Below the pieces are notes generated by a model. It was not told the origin of the DNA, made no database searches, and worked only from the letters and a program-made list of their open reading frames with translations. This document shows positions 1 to 11,889 of a stretch of DNA of 64,000 bases, in pieces. Each line of letters begins with the position of its first letter. Within the stretch, counting starts at the first letter, position 1. A program made the position numbers and the translations under genes. The stretch comes from Polytrichum commune (Eukaryota > Streptophyta > Polytrichopsida > Polytrichales > Polytrichaceae), in NCBI GenBank assembly GCA_950295325.1, contig OX485806.1, positions 15,934,001 through 15,998,000 of the forward strand. The letters run 5' to 3'.

Positions 1-3000
1 CTTGATCATGTCTTTCGCAATAGAGGGCTCTAGCTTCTCATCAAGCATGAGGATGCAAATACCACGGTCATCAAGTCCACGTCGCCCAGCTCGACCACTC
101 ATCTGGATATACTCTCCACTAGTAATCCATCTAAACCTATCTCCATCAAACTTGCGTACATTGGTGAATACTACAGTTTTGGCTGGCATATTCAAGCCTA
201 TGCTGAATGTCTCTGTTGCAAATAAACACTGAACACAACCAAAGTCAAGATATTTTGATGCCTCTGTATGACACCTGAAGGCCCAGAATGGACCTCTTGG
301 AACCTTACGGGTTAATATCTTCAGATACATCAAATGACAAATGACATAAGCACCTTATGTCTAATATGAATAAAATACACATGAACAACAAAGTTGAAAA
401 TGTACCTTGATGAGGCCTTCTTGAAACAGAATCTCAATTACTTCCTTCAAAATTGGCAGCAGACCAGAATGATGCACACCAATGCCGCGTTTGAGTAATG
501 GAAGTAGATGGGAGACCTAATTTAATCACATGTTTCTGTCAAGATCATTGCTTATCAAAGTGAACTGTCAGACTTGCAGCTACAAAACTATCTTCAATTA
601 GTGTCACGTCATTATCCGCAAAATACAAGGCACTCATTGAATGGTTTATATCTACTAAGCAAGTGTGTGCCACTTGCATGACACCAACCTAGACTCATAT
701 GCCTTCAAATTAAGCATCAAAGACACTTCTAGGTGATATTTGTGTACTATATTTTTGTAGTCTCCTTACATGGATGTTTGCTTAACCAACAACTCTTGAT
801 GGTAGCAGGGATGATTTAGAAGTATACTACAATAGCTCACATATAATGTTACAATGGCAATCTACTCCACAACTCACCAGTGAGTGTATTGAAATAACGG
901 GAAAATTAGAATAGTGAAGAGGTTAATATGTCAATTTGCAGCATCCAAGACAATGCCATTATTTAACATTTATTATGAAACCACAACGTGGACAGATATG
1001 CTCATCTCAAATATTTCAAACAAGATGGACCTGTGCTGCCAAGAAGCATATCCTCACAGCATCAACTCAAAGTCTATACCTGAGGGAGCTTCTTATCATC
1101 ATCAGAAAGCGAGTCCATAGCATTCCAGAACACACCATCCACTAGCTTCTTCTCATTTTCATCATTTAAATCAAGCTTTGCCATCTGCAAAAGAAAACAA
1201 TACAATTAGAATCTGAGCCATGTCATAATTCTACACATGAGGAAGAGCCAGCTTCCATGAGCAATCCAATTGGGCATTCACAAAACATCAAAGTTTGCAG
1301 CCACTGTGTCCTTTTACAATGTGATTTGACGCCACTAAAATACAGGCAAGGGCCTTTCACACCCACATAACCATAATCAGGACCACACAAACAGAGACTT
1401 AAGTGTGGCTTGTGAAAAGTATGTACAAAGGGACACTAACTAGTTGTCATACAGAACCCCAACAAAGATCTGCTAAATCTAGCTAAAGCAGGAAGGATAT
1501 GTAAATTTGACCCCACCCATATAAAAAAAAAAAAAAAATTAATAATAATAATAATAATAATTACATGTAGTGCTCCAACATTTTGACAACACCCTGCTCA
1601 AGTTACAGTGGCCAGATAAAAACCTGAAGTGCATTTTCTTCACAGTTGCGTTTACTGAAACTGAATACAATCACAGGGTCAAACTGTCGCTGCATAATCA
1701 TCTTGATAATCTTAAAAATGTCACTAGGCTCGCCAGGTGCTCCACCCCTTCCACCCTTCTGCCACTTTCCAGTTTCCTTCTTTTTGGAAGAATCACCTGC
1801 TTCTTTTGTAGAAAGCGAATTGACAGCTTTTTGGAAGCTACTATCTCGGAACATACCCTTTTCATCCACAACCATATACAATCCATCGCCCCCAGCTGGG
1901 TATACATAGTGCTGTAGAGGAGTGGGACGGTAGTCTGTGTACACAATATGACAAGGTTGTTCATGAACCTACAGTCACAACCCCCACATTTGTTGATTGT
2001 GAATGTTATATTAACACAAACTCAAGAGCAGAACAATGACGCAGGTCAGAAATTTAGTAGACATAGGTAGAGGCAATTGACGATGAAAGCTCCAGAAAGA
2101 AAATCAACATGCCTATCAGCAAGAATGTTGTCAAATCTTCAGCAATACTGCTAGGACTGTTGAATTAATGTATTTCTCTCAGGCTGATGTAGTTACTTGA
2201 CATTTCTGAGAAAAGCCCTTCAATTCTTGAGTCACCAGCTATTACCGACCAAGAACACTATAATACAACTACACTAAATACGAACGCATACACTAAAAAT
2301 CACTAACCCTATGAAAGTAAGTAACATCAAATGTAAAGTCAAACACTAAATATCAACTATGGTAATATGTGGAAGTTACATGCATGAAGTTAGTGTAGTG
2401 CAAAGCCAGAACACATATCCTAAGAGTCCTTAAGCACCCTTTAGCTCCTGGAAAATATGAACGTTGAGGAAAACAACTAGAGAAAAGGTTCATACCTTTG
2501 CAACCCAGTCAGCAAACTCCTTTGCATTTGGTACAGTGGCAGAGAGGAACACAAAGCGAGCATTCTTGGGTGCCATCACAATGCTCTCCTCCCACACAAC
2601 TCCCCTTTCCCGGTCCCGCATGTAATGTACTTCGTCAAATATAATCCAGGCCACTTCCCTCATCACCTCTGACCCTCTATACTGCATACTACGTAGAATC
2701 TCTGTTGTCATCACCTAATACATTCAAGCTCAGTCAAAGTCAACAAAATTGAACATTTCTCTTACAGTGTTGAAGAGGAAAAAGGATTGATACAACAGAC
2801 CCTTTCAGAAGAAACAAGTATCGACCAGGAATAACCTACAGAAACTACACCACAGGGTTGAAGACTATTTTTACAAAAGTTTCCTGCCTGGAAGAATTGC
2901 CTGCTTTCAGGTCCAACAAAGACCTGAATTGCCCAACTTTAAGTCATGTTTCCATGCAAAATTTAAACATCATAGTATCCATTTAGTGTTCTCAATCAAT

Positions 3001-5662
3001 CTAATTAACAATAGTACAAGAAGAGAATTGGATGCATACCAAGCAAGAAGCATTTGGATTGATTGTGACATCCCCAGTCATGAGACCCACATCAGGAAAC
3101 TCCTCCAACATATCCCGATATTTTTGGTTGCTAAGAGCCTTAATAGGCGAAGTATACACAACTCGCTGTTTATCCCGCAGTGACATAGCAATTGCATATT
3201 CTGCAACTACTGTTTTTCCAGCTGATGTATGGGCAGACACCTGTACACACAGGGCACAACCTGTACATGACTATGGAGAGACTAAGGTGTTTTCATTGAA
3301 AGCTCAAAAACAGAAATGCAACATATCAATTGAAATACATTTGCAACTTTGGATCTCAAGTAAATTCCAAGGTGCTGAGGATGGCATAATAGTGTGCTAG
3401 AAAATTGCAGTGCCCTTGAAATTACATGTGCCTCAACAAACAAAATGACCTCAATAAACTCTTCAACAACCCACTTGTGTGGAAGTTCCTAGTGGCACTC
3501 AACATTGAGGAACCTAGAGTTCACACTAATAGGATATCCATATGTACTTAGACATCAGTAGGAACACAGTACCATAGAACATGGAAACTACATAAATTGG
3601 CAGACCACATTTGATTTTTATAAAAGATTGCCAGGCATCCATAACTTAGGTCTAGGCATACAGGCTGAGCCCTTGGGGTATGACTTCTTGTCTCCTCCAT
3701 AAAACTCAACATTGCCAATCATGAAATGATTGATTTCTTATAACAACTAAGGGCTTTCTTGTGAGATTATTCTGAGGTGAAAACCATGACATTAATGTGC
3801 ATTTTCATGCTGCAGATTAACTAAGAACTAGGATTACGCTCATCTAACTGGACTCTAGATTGAAAGTTTAAACTGTGCCAATGGACCGATAACCAGGCAA
3901 AGCAATTAACTCTGCATGAATGCACACCTTGAAGTGCAAAATAATAAAACTAGCGGCCAAGCCTTCCAAGAGCAGAACTTAAACTGCAAATTCAGTGAAG
4001 AACATGAAATATGCGTACAGGGTTAGAGTTGGATGGCTCAAGGTCATTAAATAAATCTGCAGGCAAGGCTCAGCACCTTGCCTATAAACTCAGAAACCCG
4101 ATAAACAGAAACACCAGGCATTGTAATTAAACTGAGAAGAGTATCAAAATGCCTGAAGGGTTAGAGTTGATGGCTCAAATTCATTAAATACATTTACAGG
4201 CAAGGCTCGGTGTCCTTGCTGAGCTGATTCCTGTGATCTCAATAATCTGCAACACACTTGAATTTAAAGCTTACAGCTCAAGAACAACTGATTGAGCATG
4301 TATGGACTCCAAAGTAGAGCATTCAAATATGTAATTTAGGATGCTAATCAGCTTTTTGTCCATAACAGATGAATTCAATTCTGCTCACATTTGACTAGAG
4401 GACATTAAGAAAACTTGGCTTCTTAAGTTACCAACACAGATTCCCCAGATTCCACGCACTGGATAGCTTCCCTTTGGCATGGACAAGGGAAAAGGATACT
4501 TCTTTGCGGGAGCATGAATATGCATAAAGGTTAAAAGTTGATGCCTTAAGGTCATTAAATAAGATTGCGGACAAGGTTAAGGGTCCTTACTGTGCTAATT
4601 CCAGTAAACTTGATAACCCGCAAGAAACTAAACTTTCCAGCTCAAGAATAATAAATTGAGGATGAATGGACTCCAAAGCGGAGCATCCAAAGGTGACAAT
4701 TTGGATGCTAATACGCTCTTTTCGTCCATTACAATTCAAATGTTGCTCACATTCAAATAGAACACATAAAGAAAATTCGACTTACATCTTACCGAGACAG
4801 AATATGCCTAAAAATTAAGTTGATGGCTTAAGGTCATTAAAAAAATTTACAGGCAAGGATGAGGGTCCTTGCTGGGCTGATTCCTAAAAACTCGATAACC
4901 CACAAGACACTAAAATTTAAGCTTTCCAGCTCAGGAATAGCTAAATTTAAGCATGAATGGCCTCCAAATTAGAATCCAAAGGTGAAATTTTTGGATGCTA
5001 ATGGGCTCCTTTCGTCGACTACAATTGGAATGCTGCTGCTCACAATCCAATAGACCACAAAAAGAAAAGTTGACCTCCTGGTTACCAACACCGAATATGC
5101 GTAAGGGGTAAAAGTTCATAACTCAAGGTCATTGAATAAATTTGCAGGCAAGGCTTAGCGTCCTTGCTGAGCTGATTCCTGTAAACTCGATAACCCGCAA
5201 CACACTAAAATTCAAAGCTTACAGCTCAAGAATAACTACAAGTGATCATGCATGCACTGCAAAGTAGAGCATCCAAAGGAATAACTGAAATGTTGAATTC
5301 TAATCGAATTTTTCATTGTTTGCGATTCCAATAGAGCACAAAAAGGAAAAATTAGGGTTATAGCTTACCAACACAGATTCGCCAGCTTCGAGGCACTGGA
5401 TGGCTTCCCTTTGGAATGGATCCAGGATAAATGGATACTCCTTTGCAGGCGCTGTATCTTTCCTCTCTGAGACCGGGCGGACGTATCCCTCCGGTATAGA
5501 GACATCGTGAAGACATGCAATGCCACCTTTCCCAGCCTCCCCCACGTCCACAGGCTCCGCAAGCTCCACGGGAGTATGTAGAATTCCCGGTTGCCGAGCT
5601 TGCTTTGCAGACGCTCCTTGTTGCTCCGGCTCGTCCTCCGCCTTCCTCTTGGCCGTTGCCAT
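1..5662 (-). CDS. MTR4: MTR4-type DExH-box RNA helicase, 5' half (gene runs off the left edge)
   Basis: Seven exons, all joined in phase 0 at GT-AG introns: 5662-5369, 3240-3040, 2714-2496, 1968-1624, 1184-1080, 516-406 and 228-1 or beyond. They give 501 codons of a protein usually near 1000 residues. Visible helicase motifs, in order, are AHTSAGKT (motif I), [11 protein letters not shown] (Ia), DEVHYM (II), LSATVPN (III), [12 protein letters not shown] (IV), [15 protein letters not shown] (V) and [10 protein letters not shown] (VI). The N terminus is short, basic and low in complexity, followed by the [11 protein letters not shown] segment typical of plant MTR4. By family knowledge this is the 3'-5' helicase cofactor of the nuclear exosome, acting in pre-rRNA processing and RNA surveillance. 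The close paralogue HEN2 is less likely from the fit of the core. The arch, winged-helix and C-terminal domains lie outside the window. The ATG at 5662 is the first in frame and begins a natural N terminus. Confidence 0.96.
4009..5368 (-). repeat. Tandem array in MTR4 intron 1 that includes a relic of exon 1
   Basis: Units recur with starts near 4009, 4149, 4516, 4802 and 5094; full units are about 286-292 bp and the first is partial. Each carries a recognisable block reading, on the plus strand, like 'ggctcaaggtcattaaataa', then 'aggcaaggct', 'tgctgagctgattcc' and 'ctcgataacccgcaa'. At about 4428-4505 one unit also keeps a degraded copy of the last 85 or so bases of exon 1, including the splice-donor side (compare 5367-5455). 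The array therefore arose by tandem duplication across the exon 1/intron 1 boundary. The exon relic no longer keeps a clean frame. Confidence 0.75.
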
Positions 5663-5880
5663 GGCTCAGAATTTGAGCACAAAAAAAATGCTGTTCCGAA
5701 AACCTACATCGCCAACTAAGTTACTCTCCGCAATTGGCAATCAGGAACACAAACAAAGCAGGAAACTCCCTCGTCGACAGCGATAGTGCGTGTCTGTGTC
5801 ATAGGGTTTAAGGGAGAATTAGGGTTTGGGGGGTTTTGGGAGCAGGGGATTTGACTTAGGGCTTGGACCTTATAGAGCAA
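5663..5880 (-). promoter_or_regulatory. MTR4 upstream region with telo-box motifs
   Basis: Upstream of the MTR4 start, the plus strand shows 'atagggtttaaggg' near 5801 and an exact TTAGGGTTT near 5820 (AAACCCTAA on the gene strand). A related 'attagggtta' lies just inside intron 1 at 5351. Telo boxes are established promoter elements of plant translation and ribosome-biogenesis genes, which fits a helicase needed for rRNA processing. No convincing TATA box was seen, and the transcription start is not known. Confidence 0.5.
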
Positions 5881-6419
5881 GTGTGGAACATGGATGGAAA
5901 GTGGATGCCTACATATTTTATAAGGGCCCTTTTAAAATCCAAAATAGGAGGTGGGGCCCATCATTAATACCACAACCCCCCATAAACCACTTGCAATTTT
6001 AATAAGCATGATTTACTTGGGTAATTTGGAGTTGATAAAGATCCAATTTTGGATTAAAACCCCTAAAGACACAAAGCAAAATCTCTCCAAAATCATTGAA
6101 AACATTTTAGTCCAATCCAGCAATTTCTTGAAGAAATTTGGCACCTCTTATGGTATACATCATTTTATATTGGTGTGGTTGGGCAGAAATGATTGTGTGT
6201 ACTAAAACGTTTGTCTTGACCTTTAGGGGGCTTGGATTTCGCAACATCTACATGTTCTCAACTTCAAGTCCAAAGTTACGGATTTTCGTCTATTTATGTG
6301 GTTTTAAGAATATCACTTGGTGTAAGTTGCCCCCTTGTCTAAGGGCTCACATTTTTATCATGACTAAAATCTAGATCAAGAGGTTGTTGAATTTGTATAT
6401 GTAATGTTCACCTACCCAC
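5881..6419. other. AT-rich spacer, no gene seen
   Basis: This stretch lies between the MTR4 promoter and the MULE insertion. Reading frames are short and show no recognisable domain. Together with the DNA right of 19458 it forms the pre-insertion target site. The right flank has a TATA-like 'catataaagg' near 19511, so an older inserted element could have been split, but I saw no paired terminal repeats. Confidence 0.5.
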
Positions 6420-6470
6420 AACTAGCAGGAAGACGTTAAATACCCCCCCACGAACTTATAGGGGGCACCT
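6420..6470 (+). repeat. Left target-site duplication and left terminal inverted repeat of the MULE
   Basis: The direct repeat AACTAGCA occupies 6420-6427. The terminal repeat runs 6428-6470, beginning GGAAGACGTTAAATACCCCC and ending in TATAGGGGGCACCT. It matches the reverse complement of 19407-19450 except for a few differences near the outer end, including one missing base. Similarity fades after the CACCT. Confidence 0.93.
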
Positions 6471-6689
6471 CTGACAGGTACAGGACTGCCCGCGAAGTGA
6501 TGTCAGCAGTGTCCAGCCGTCCATCCACTCCACTCGACGTTCATCCACTCCACGTCCGCGTTGAAGGCGTCCTCCAGACCTGCGTAGCTAGGATTTAGTA
6601 CACGACATTGACATATACTAAGATCCTTATACATTTATACATACAATGTTATATACACAATGTTACAAGTATAGGGTACTGTATATCCA

Positions 6690-7040
6690 GTTCTGCATCT
6701 GCTGTTCTGTATACCCAGATATGTACACCCAGACCCAGTTCTGCATATGTACATGCTCTGCAGATCTGCGATGGAGTGTTCCTGTATATCTACCTATACA
6801 GAACATTCCCTTCAGATCTGCGATGGAGTCGTTCTGCATATGTACCTATACAGAACATACTCTGCAGATCTGCAGAATGGACTCGTTCTCAATCTCTACC
6901 TATAGATAACATGATCTGCAGATCTGTACATGGACTCGTTCTCAATATCTACCTATACAGAACATGATCTGCAGATCTGTAAATGGACTCGTTCTCAATA
7001 TCTACCTATACAGAACATGCTCTACAGGTATGCGAATGGA
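6690..7040 (+). repeat. Left subterminal minisatellite of the MULE
   Basis: About five units of 51-56 bp, each with the blocks 'gcagatctg', 'atggactcgttct', 'tctacctata' and 'cagaacatg'. Short open frames here arise from the repeat. Subterminal repeats often hold transposase binding sites in MULEs and hATs; that role is inference here. Confidence 0.8.
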
Positions 7041-7161
7041 GTGATTTTTGGATCTAGGGTTTAAGGGTCTTGGAACGCAGAGCACACATTTCTTTGCATA
7101 GTGTGTGATGGTTTAGGGTTTCGTCATTTGTGCTCGCGTTTTCAGATTTTGAGTTCTTTGC

Positions 7162-7645
7162 TATCCGTTTCCAGTTCTCCTGTTCGAAGTTGTTGGGTAC
7201 TGCTCAAATTTTCTTCATCGCCTTCACCTTGCAAGGACACATCCCCTCCTTTGTTTCCAGTTCTGTTGTTCGAAGTAGTTGGGTACTGCTCAAATTTTCT
7301 TCATCGCCTTCTACTTGCATCCCCTCCCTCGTTTCCAGTTCTGCTGTTCGAAGTAGTTGGGTACTGATCAAATCTTCTTCATCGCCTTCACCTTGCATCC
7401 CCTCCCTTGTTTCCAGTTCTGTTGTTCGAAGTAGTTGGGTACTGCTCAAATCTTCTTCATCGCCTTCACCTTGCATCCCCTCCCTCGTTTCCAGTTCTGT
7501 TGTTCGAAGTAGTTGGGTACTGCTCAAATCTTCTTCATCGCCTTCACCTTGCATCCCCTCCCTCGTTTCCAGTTCTGTTGTTCGAAGTAGTTGGGTACTG
7601 CTGAAATTTTCTTCATCGCCTTCAACTTGCAAGGACACACCCCCT
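7162..7645 (+). repeat. 78-bp tandem repeat upstream of the transposase frame
   Basis: Six units share the core 'gttcgaagtagttgggtact' and 'cttcatcgccttcaccttgc'. Central units are exactly 78 bp, while the first and last carry an extra 8-base insert after 'ttgca'. Because 78 is a multiple of three, one plus-strand frame (Ser-rich, 26-residue repeat) and one minus-strand frame (acidic, with EGDEEDLSSTQLL) both stay open. Neither joins the transposase frame directly: that frame has a TGA at 7681-7683, just after the array. This may be a 5' leader or an N-terminal exon. Confidence 0.8.
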
Positions 7646-7797
7646 CCCTCATCACATTCGTATTCATGGAAATGGCCTCCTGAAATTCTGTTCAAGAGAA
7701 GGCGACCACCCATTTCCCCCGCAATTTGTCAAATCCTCAATCCAGTGTAGAGTGCGATGATGACATCCCACAAATCGCTCCTGCAACATTTCGTGCA

Positions 7798-10700
7798 ATG
7801 CAGGCTGATCTTATAATTTCGTTGAGAGAGAGAGTTCAAAATCCTCCTCCAGGTGCATTTGCTATGGACGACTTGGTGTGGACCAACCACGTTACACAAG
7901 GTCAAGGGATACAGAAAACCTCTAAGCTAGCTGTAATATTGTGGGAGAGACTTGATGATTTCATTAAAGGCGAGCAACAACATCCTCAATTTCCCTGCAA
8001 TTTTACCAAGGAAATCGTCCGTATTAACTTGCCAAACTCCTTGCGAACACCTCGTGCACACAGTCCTGCTATTGTATTGAGGTTTGACCTACTGCCTGCT
8101 CTGAATTTGAAACCACACACTATTCATGTTCTGCTTGTCATAATGTGCTCACCAGCCAGATATCAAACTTATGCATTTTATTCTACACTCCACAATTTGC
8201 AGTACACTGTCCTTACTGTTCATGAGGGTGTATGGATTCCATGTCCTGCAAATATGTACATATAAAATTTTACATATTCAATACATGTGTTCTTCCATTG
8301 CCATTGCAGATACAGGTGCAATTTTGGTCCTGAAGATAGGAGTGATATTGTTGCGCATGATATGCAAGCTCTACTGAAATCTACACAAAAAAAAGCAGAA
8401 GATGTTGCAGAAGAAAAAGCGAGGTAAGAAGGTAATACCGGAATACGAGTCTTTCGCAGTGAGCAAATCAACCCATCCAAAGGTTGCGCGCATTGGCAAG
8501 ACATGTGCGGGCAACTCAAGAAAGCGAGGGTGCCAATGTTGTTTTCTTGCGAAGAAGCCCTATCTGGACCACTCGTTGTGTTTGCTAATTTATGAAAATG
8601 CAGAACACTTGAATAAAGCTGGAGAACACTGCCACGGCACCATGCTCGGTGGATTTAGATATGCGCTCGGTGCTAGTCTTTCAACTGAAATGAAACAAAA
8701 AATTGTTGAAATGCATGCCTATGGGTTATCCCCTACCCAAATCATGCAACAACACACCAAAGAGGTTCGTGAGCTTGTCGTGTGTAATGGAGTGGTGACG
8801 CACGACACATTCTTGTTGCCGTGCGACGTCAGAAACATATGTCGAAAGAGGGCTGAAGATCTGTGGGAGAAACATCCGTCCGACCCGATTAGCGTCCGTA
8901 TGTGGGCAGCAGAGAATCCAGACAGCGTGTTCTACTACCAAGAGCACTCGCTACTGGACCTTAATTCTCAAACACAAGACGACTCACCTTTCACCATAGG
9001 CATACAAACTGAATGGCAACTTGAAATGATGGCAAACTTCGGTCACAACAGCGCTCTTTCCATTGACGCCACGTTTGGTACCAGCCAGACTAGGGTAAGC
9101 TAATGTCCATGTCCTTCATCTTCGTCATCATGTTCTGTGATGATTTTCTCATACTGCCAGTCAATTTGTTTCAACCATGTTCTGCCCTATGCTAACAATG
9201 ATGTTCATTGTTTCTACAGTACCCACTCTACACTGTTATGGTGTTCGATGATTGGAGAAATGGCATACCAGTGGCTTTCTTTGTCATTTCGCGGACACGT
9301 GAACAAGATCTCCGCCCAGTTCTTCAAGCGCTGCATGACAGGGTTCAAGGGTTAAAAAATGATTGGTTACCATCCTCTATTATCGTTGACAATGCTCAGG
9401 CTGAAATAAACACACTTGGGTAAGCAGTTATTGTCTGTTCTGCAACTTTTACTTTGTAGTCTCACCCCAATATGTAATGCAGTGTCCTGCATTGCATATT
9501 GGTGTTAATTATTAATTCCTCACTGTTACAGGTATTTTCCTCAGTGTTCATCCTCTGAGCTCATAATCTACTGTTCTGTCTCTTGCACAGCATGGTGTGG
9601 CCGCAAGCCAAAATTTTCATGTGCTTGTGGCATGTCAGAAAGTCATGGGCAGAGAACGCCATCAAGAAAATTTCAAGCGCTGCAGAACGCAACACTGTTC
9701 TTCAAATGCTCGGCGACATAATGTACGGGAAAGGTTGCAAGGTTGACGATGATCCTATCGACTGGGCCCTCGACCAACTTGACAACATATCTAACACTCG
9801 TCCATTGGCGAGTGCGTTCATGACATACATGAACGATGTTTGGCGAGTCAAGACACCAATGTGGTGCGTCGGAGCGCGACGGATACCACATGCAGGATAG
9901 AACACTAACGCGGCTATTGAATCCTATCACAACAATTTGAAGAGTGTTCTAAACTCTGCCAAAGAGAAATTTGTGGGTAGGCGCATGGACTGGCTTATTT
10001 ATCATCTAACGGGTGACGTTTTGACTCATTACTGGTACAGTGTCCAATGCAAAGCATACGGATATATACGCAACAAGAAACAAGAAGGTATTGTTGCATC
10101 TGCAATTATGGGAGCCAACGACATACCTGATAGTAAAGTCCTCATTTGTATGGACGAGGATGTTGCATATGTGGGGTCTGTAAACAACCGCCCGAAGGTG
10201 TGGACCATCAAATGTCCGGACTCTGAATGGGCACAATGCAACTGCCCCGTCGCCAAAGAGGGCATGATTTGCAAGCACACCATTAAAGTCTTCAAGATGC
10301 TCCACCCTGGAATTGAAGATGGTGCCATAGTGCGTGAAGCTGGTACACGACATGGAACTCAGCGCGCCACTCCAATTGCGCGTTGTTACGCAGGACTGTC
10401 ACAACAGACTACTCAAATCCATGTTCCGGAAGACATGGGCACACCAATCAAAGTTGAACCTGTGGTGCAGGACAATGTTCTGCAAATTGATGTTGTCGAA
10501 GATCACATCACTCTAACTCCTGTGGACCCTGTGACTGTGGACGACGAACAGAACCCCTCGCAGTTCTCCTCTCAGTTTACCCAGATGGACTCCTTCCATT
10601 CGACTCCCCTTTCCCAAGAGAGTTCTTCACAAGCACCCACTGCCGCAACCGCGCACGACATTTACGCCACCCTTGCACTCAAGGCTGAGCAACATCCTGT

Positions 10701-10899
10701 TCTACAAACTCACTTGATCGCTAGCCTTAGGCACATTCGGGGCAAGCAAAACCAGCTTATTGCACAAGGGGTTACATGGATGCCATTAACTCCTACGACA
10801 ACCTCGTTTCCAGAGAGGGCAGGCGACAACTCTTTAAAACGCCGGAGGAGTTTCCTGGAGTTCCCGTTGCCGAAGAGAAAGCTTTCCAGCTCCAAATGA
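7798..10899 (+). pseudogene. MULE transposase with SWIM zinc finger, broken by one frameshift and one TAG
   Basis: Proposed exons: 7798-8253 (first in-frame ATG at 7798), 8310-9094, 9220-9419 and 9591-10899; all junctions are GT-AG and phase-consistent. The MULE catalytic residues are visible: Asp in SIDATFGT (9065-9067), Asp in IIVDNAQAE (9388-9390) and Glu in NAAIESYH (9919-9921). A Cys/His motif, CLWHVRKSW, lies between them. A SWIM finger (C-x-C-x8-C-x-H, at QCNCPVAKEGMICKH) follows near 10240-10280. Two faults are seen. Within 8310-9094 the frame shifts by one base near 8424, where the first frame meets TAA just after EEKAR while the neighbouring frame carries on with KKVIPEYESF. In the last exon a TAG at 9898-9900 falls seven codons before the catalytic Glu. 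The product would be the DDE transposase acting on the element ends. The N-terminal exon is uncertain. Confidence 0.88.
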
Positions 10900-11889
10900 T
10901 AGGGTTTAAGTGTGAACAATAATCTGCATTATCTGCATATTTGTAATGCAGTACACAGTTAGTTCTTACTTGTAATAGTTTTTAATTCTGTGTGCAAAGT
11001 TATGTGTTAACAATAAAATGGTCCTTCCTAAGTACCATATCTGGGTGTAGTAGGGTGATTCATGTTCTGGTTACGACATACCTCAGCTCATTTTCCTTGT
11101 TGTACTGCAACTCGCCTGTCCTGCTCATTGTGTATTGTTCTGCACCATTGGTTGATCACGCGCCAGTTGTCCTGCCCATTTCCTACTCTACACTTCTTCT
11201 ACTGCACATCGACTGTTTCTGGGTTTGGTGCGTTTTCATCATGACTGCTCCCATCCCTTTCAAGTGGTCCCATCTAACCACATCCCCCCCCCAACATCCC
11301 ATATCACACATGGTCTTCTGAAATGCCATTGTTTTATATCAAAATAGTTGCTATTGAAAGCAGTACAAATGGTCTTTGACCTTCGAATGTTCTTTGTATC
11401 ATGTTCTACGTTTTCTGTGTTGTATATCCTGTTATGTGTATCCTGTTCTACATGACTATACGGTATTTGATGTTGTACAATGTAATGGAAACTGTACATC
11501 CATTTTACAACATGTTACACATGTAAAAAATACAACCTAACTCTTGTCGACTACTTTCGGAGGTCCGACCTTGAGCCTTACTCTGCGATGTTGTTTCGCT
11601 GGAGGTCTTCGTCGTAGTGCTGTCTGGTGTGCAATTCTCACGTTCCATTCCGTGGAGTGGTGCCGTCCATTCTCTATCACATCGATCAACGCATTCCGAA
11701 CTACCCTCCTTGTACGCAATGCATCTGTCCTGCTATAGTTCAACGCGAATCCTTGCAACAACACAAACATCCTTAGAACATTTGTTGCAGAACAACAGTA
11801 CATTAATTGTGGTAGTATTATACTTAAACTTTTTATGATCTATTACTCATCTGCGTATTCTCTATGCATGTTTAGGTGTTCAAAGAGGT
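10900..11889. other. Convergent 3' region between the two MULE genes
   Basis: This lies between the transposase stop (10897-10899) and the protease-gene stop (11890-11892). 'aataaaatgg' near 11012 resembles a plant polyadenylation signal for the transposase. A minus-strand frame at 11760-11537 codes for an Arg-rich basic tail rich in RRRP-like stretches and could be an extra 3' exon of the protease gene. However, the only good acceptor (near 11756) is out of phase with a donor after LTLCE, so I did not join it. Confidence 0.4.

Noticed and set aside
8424-8459. A 36-base intron with good GT-AG ends in the transposase
   Set aside because: It is shorter than plant introns normally allow, and the joined frame leaves the conserved reading and soon stops.
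11537-11760. Basic C-terminal exon of the protease gene
   Set aside because: The only suitable acceptor is out of phase with the possible donor, and the upstream exon already ends in a stop after the complete protease domain.
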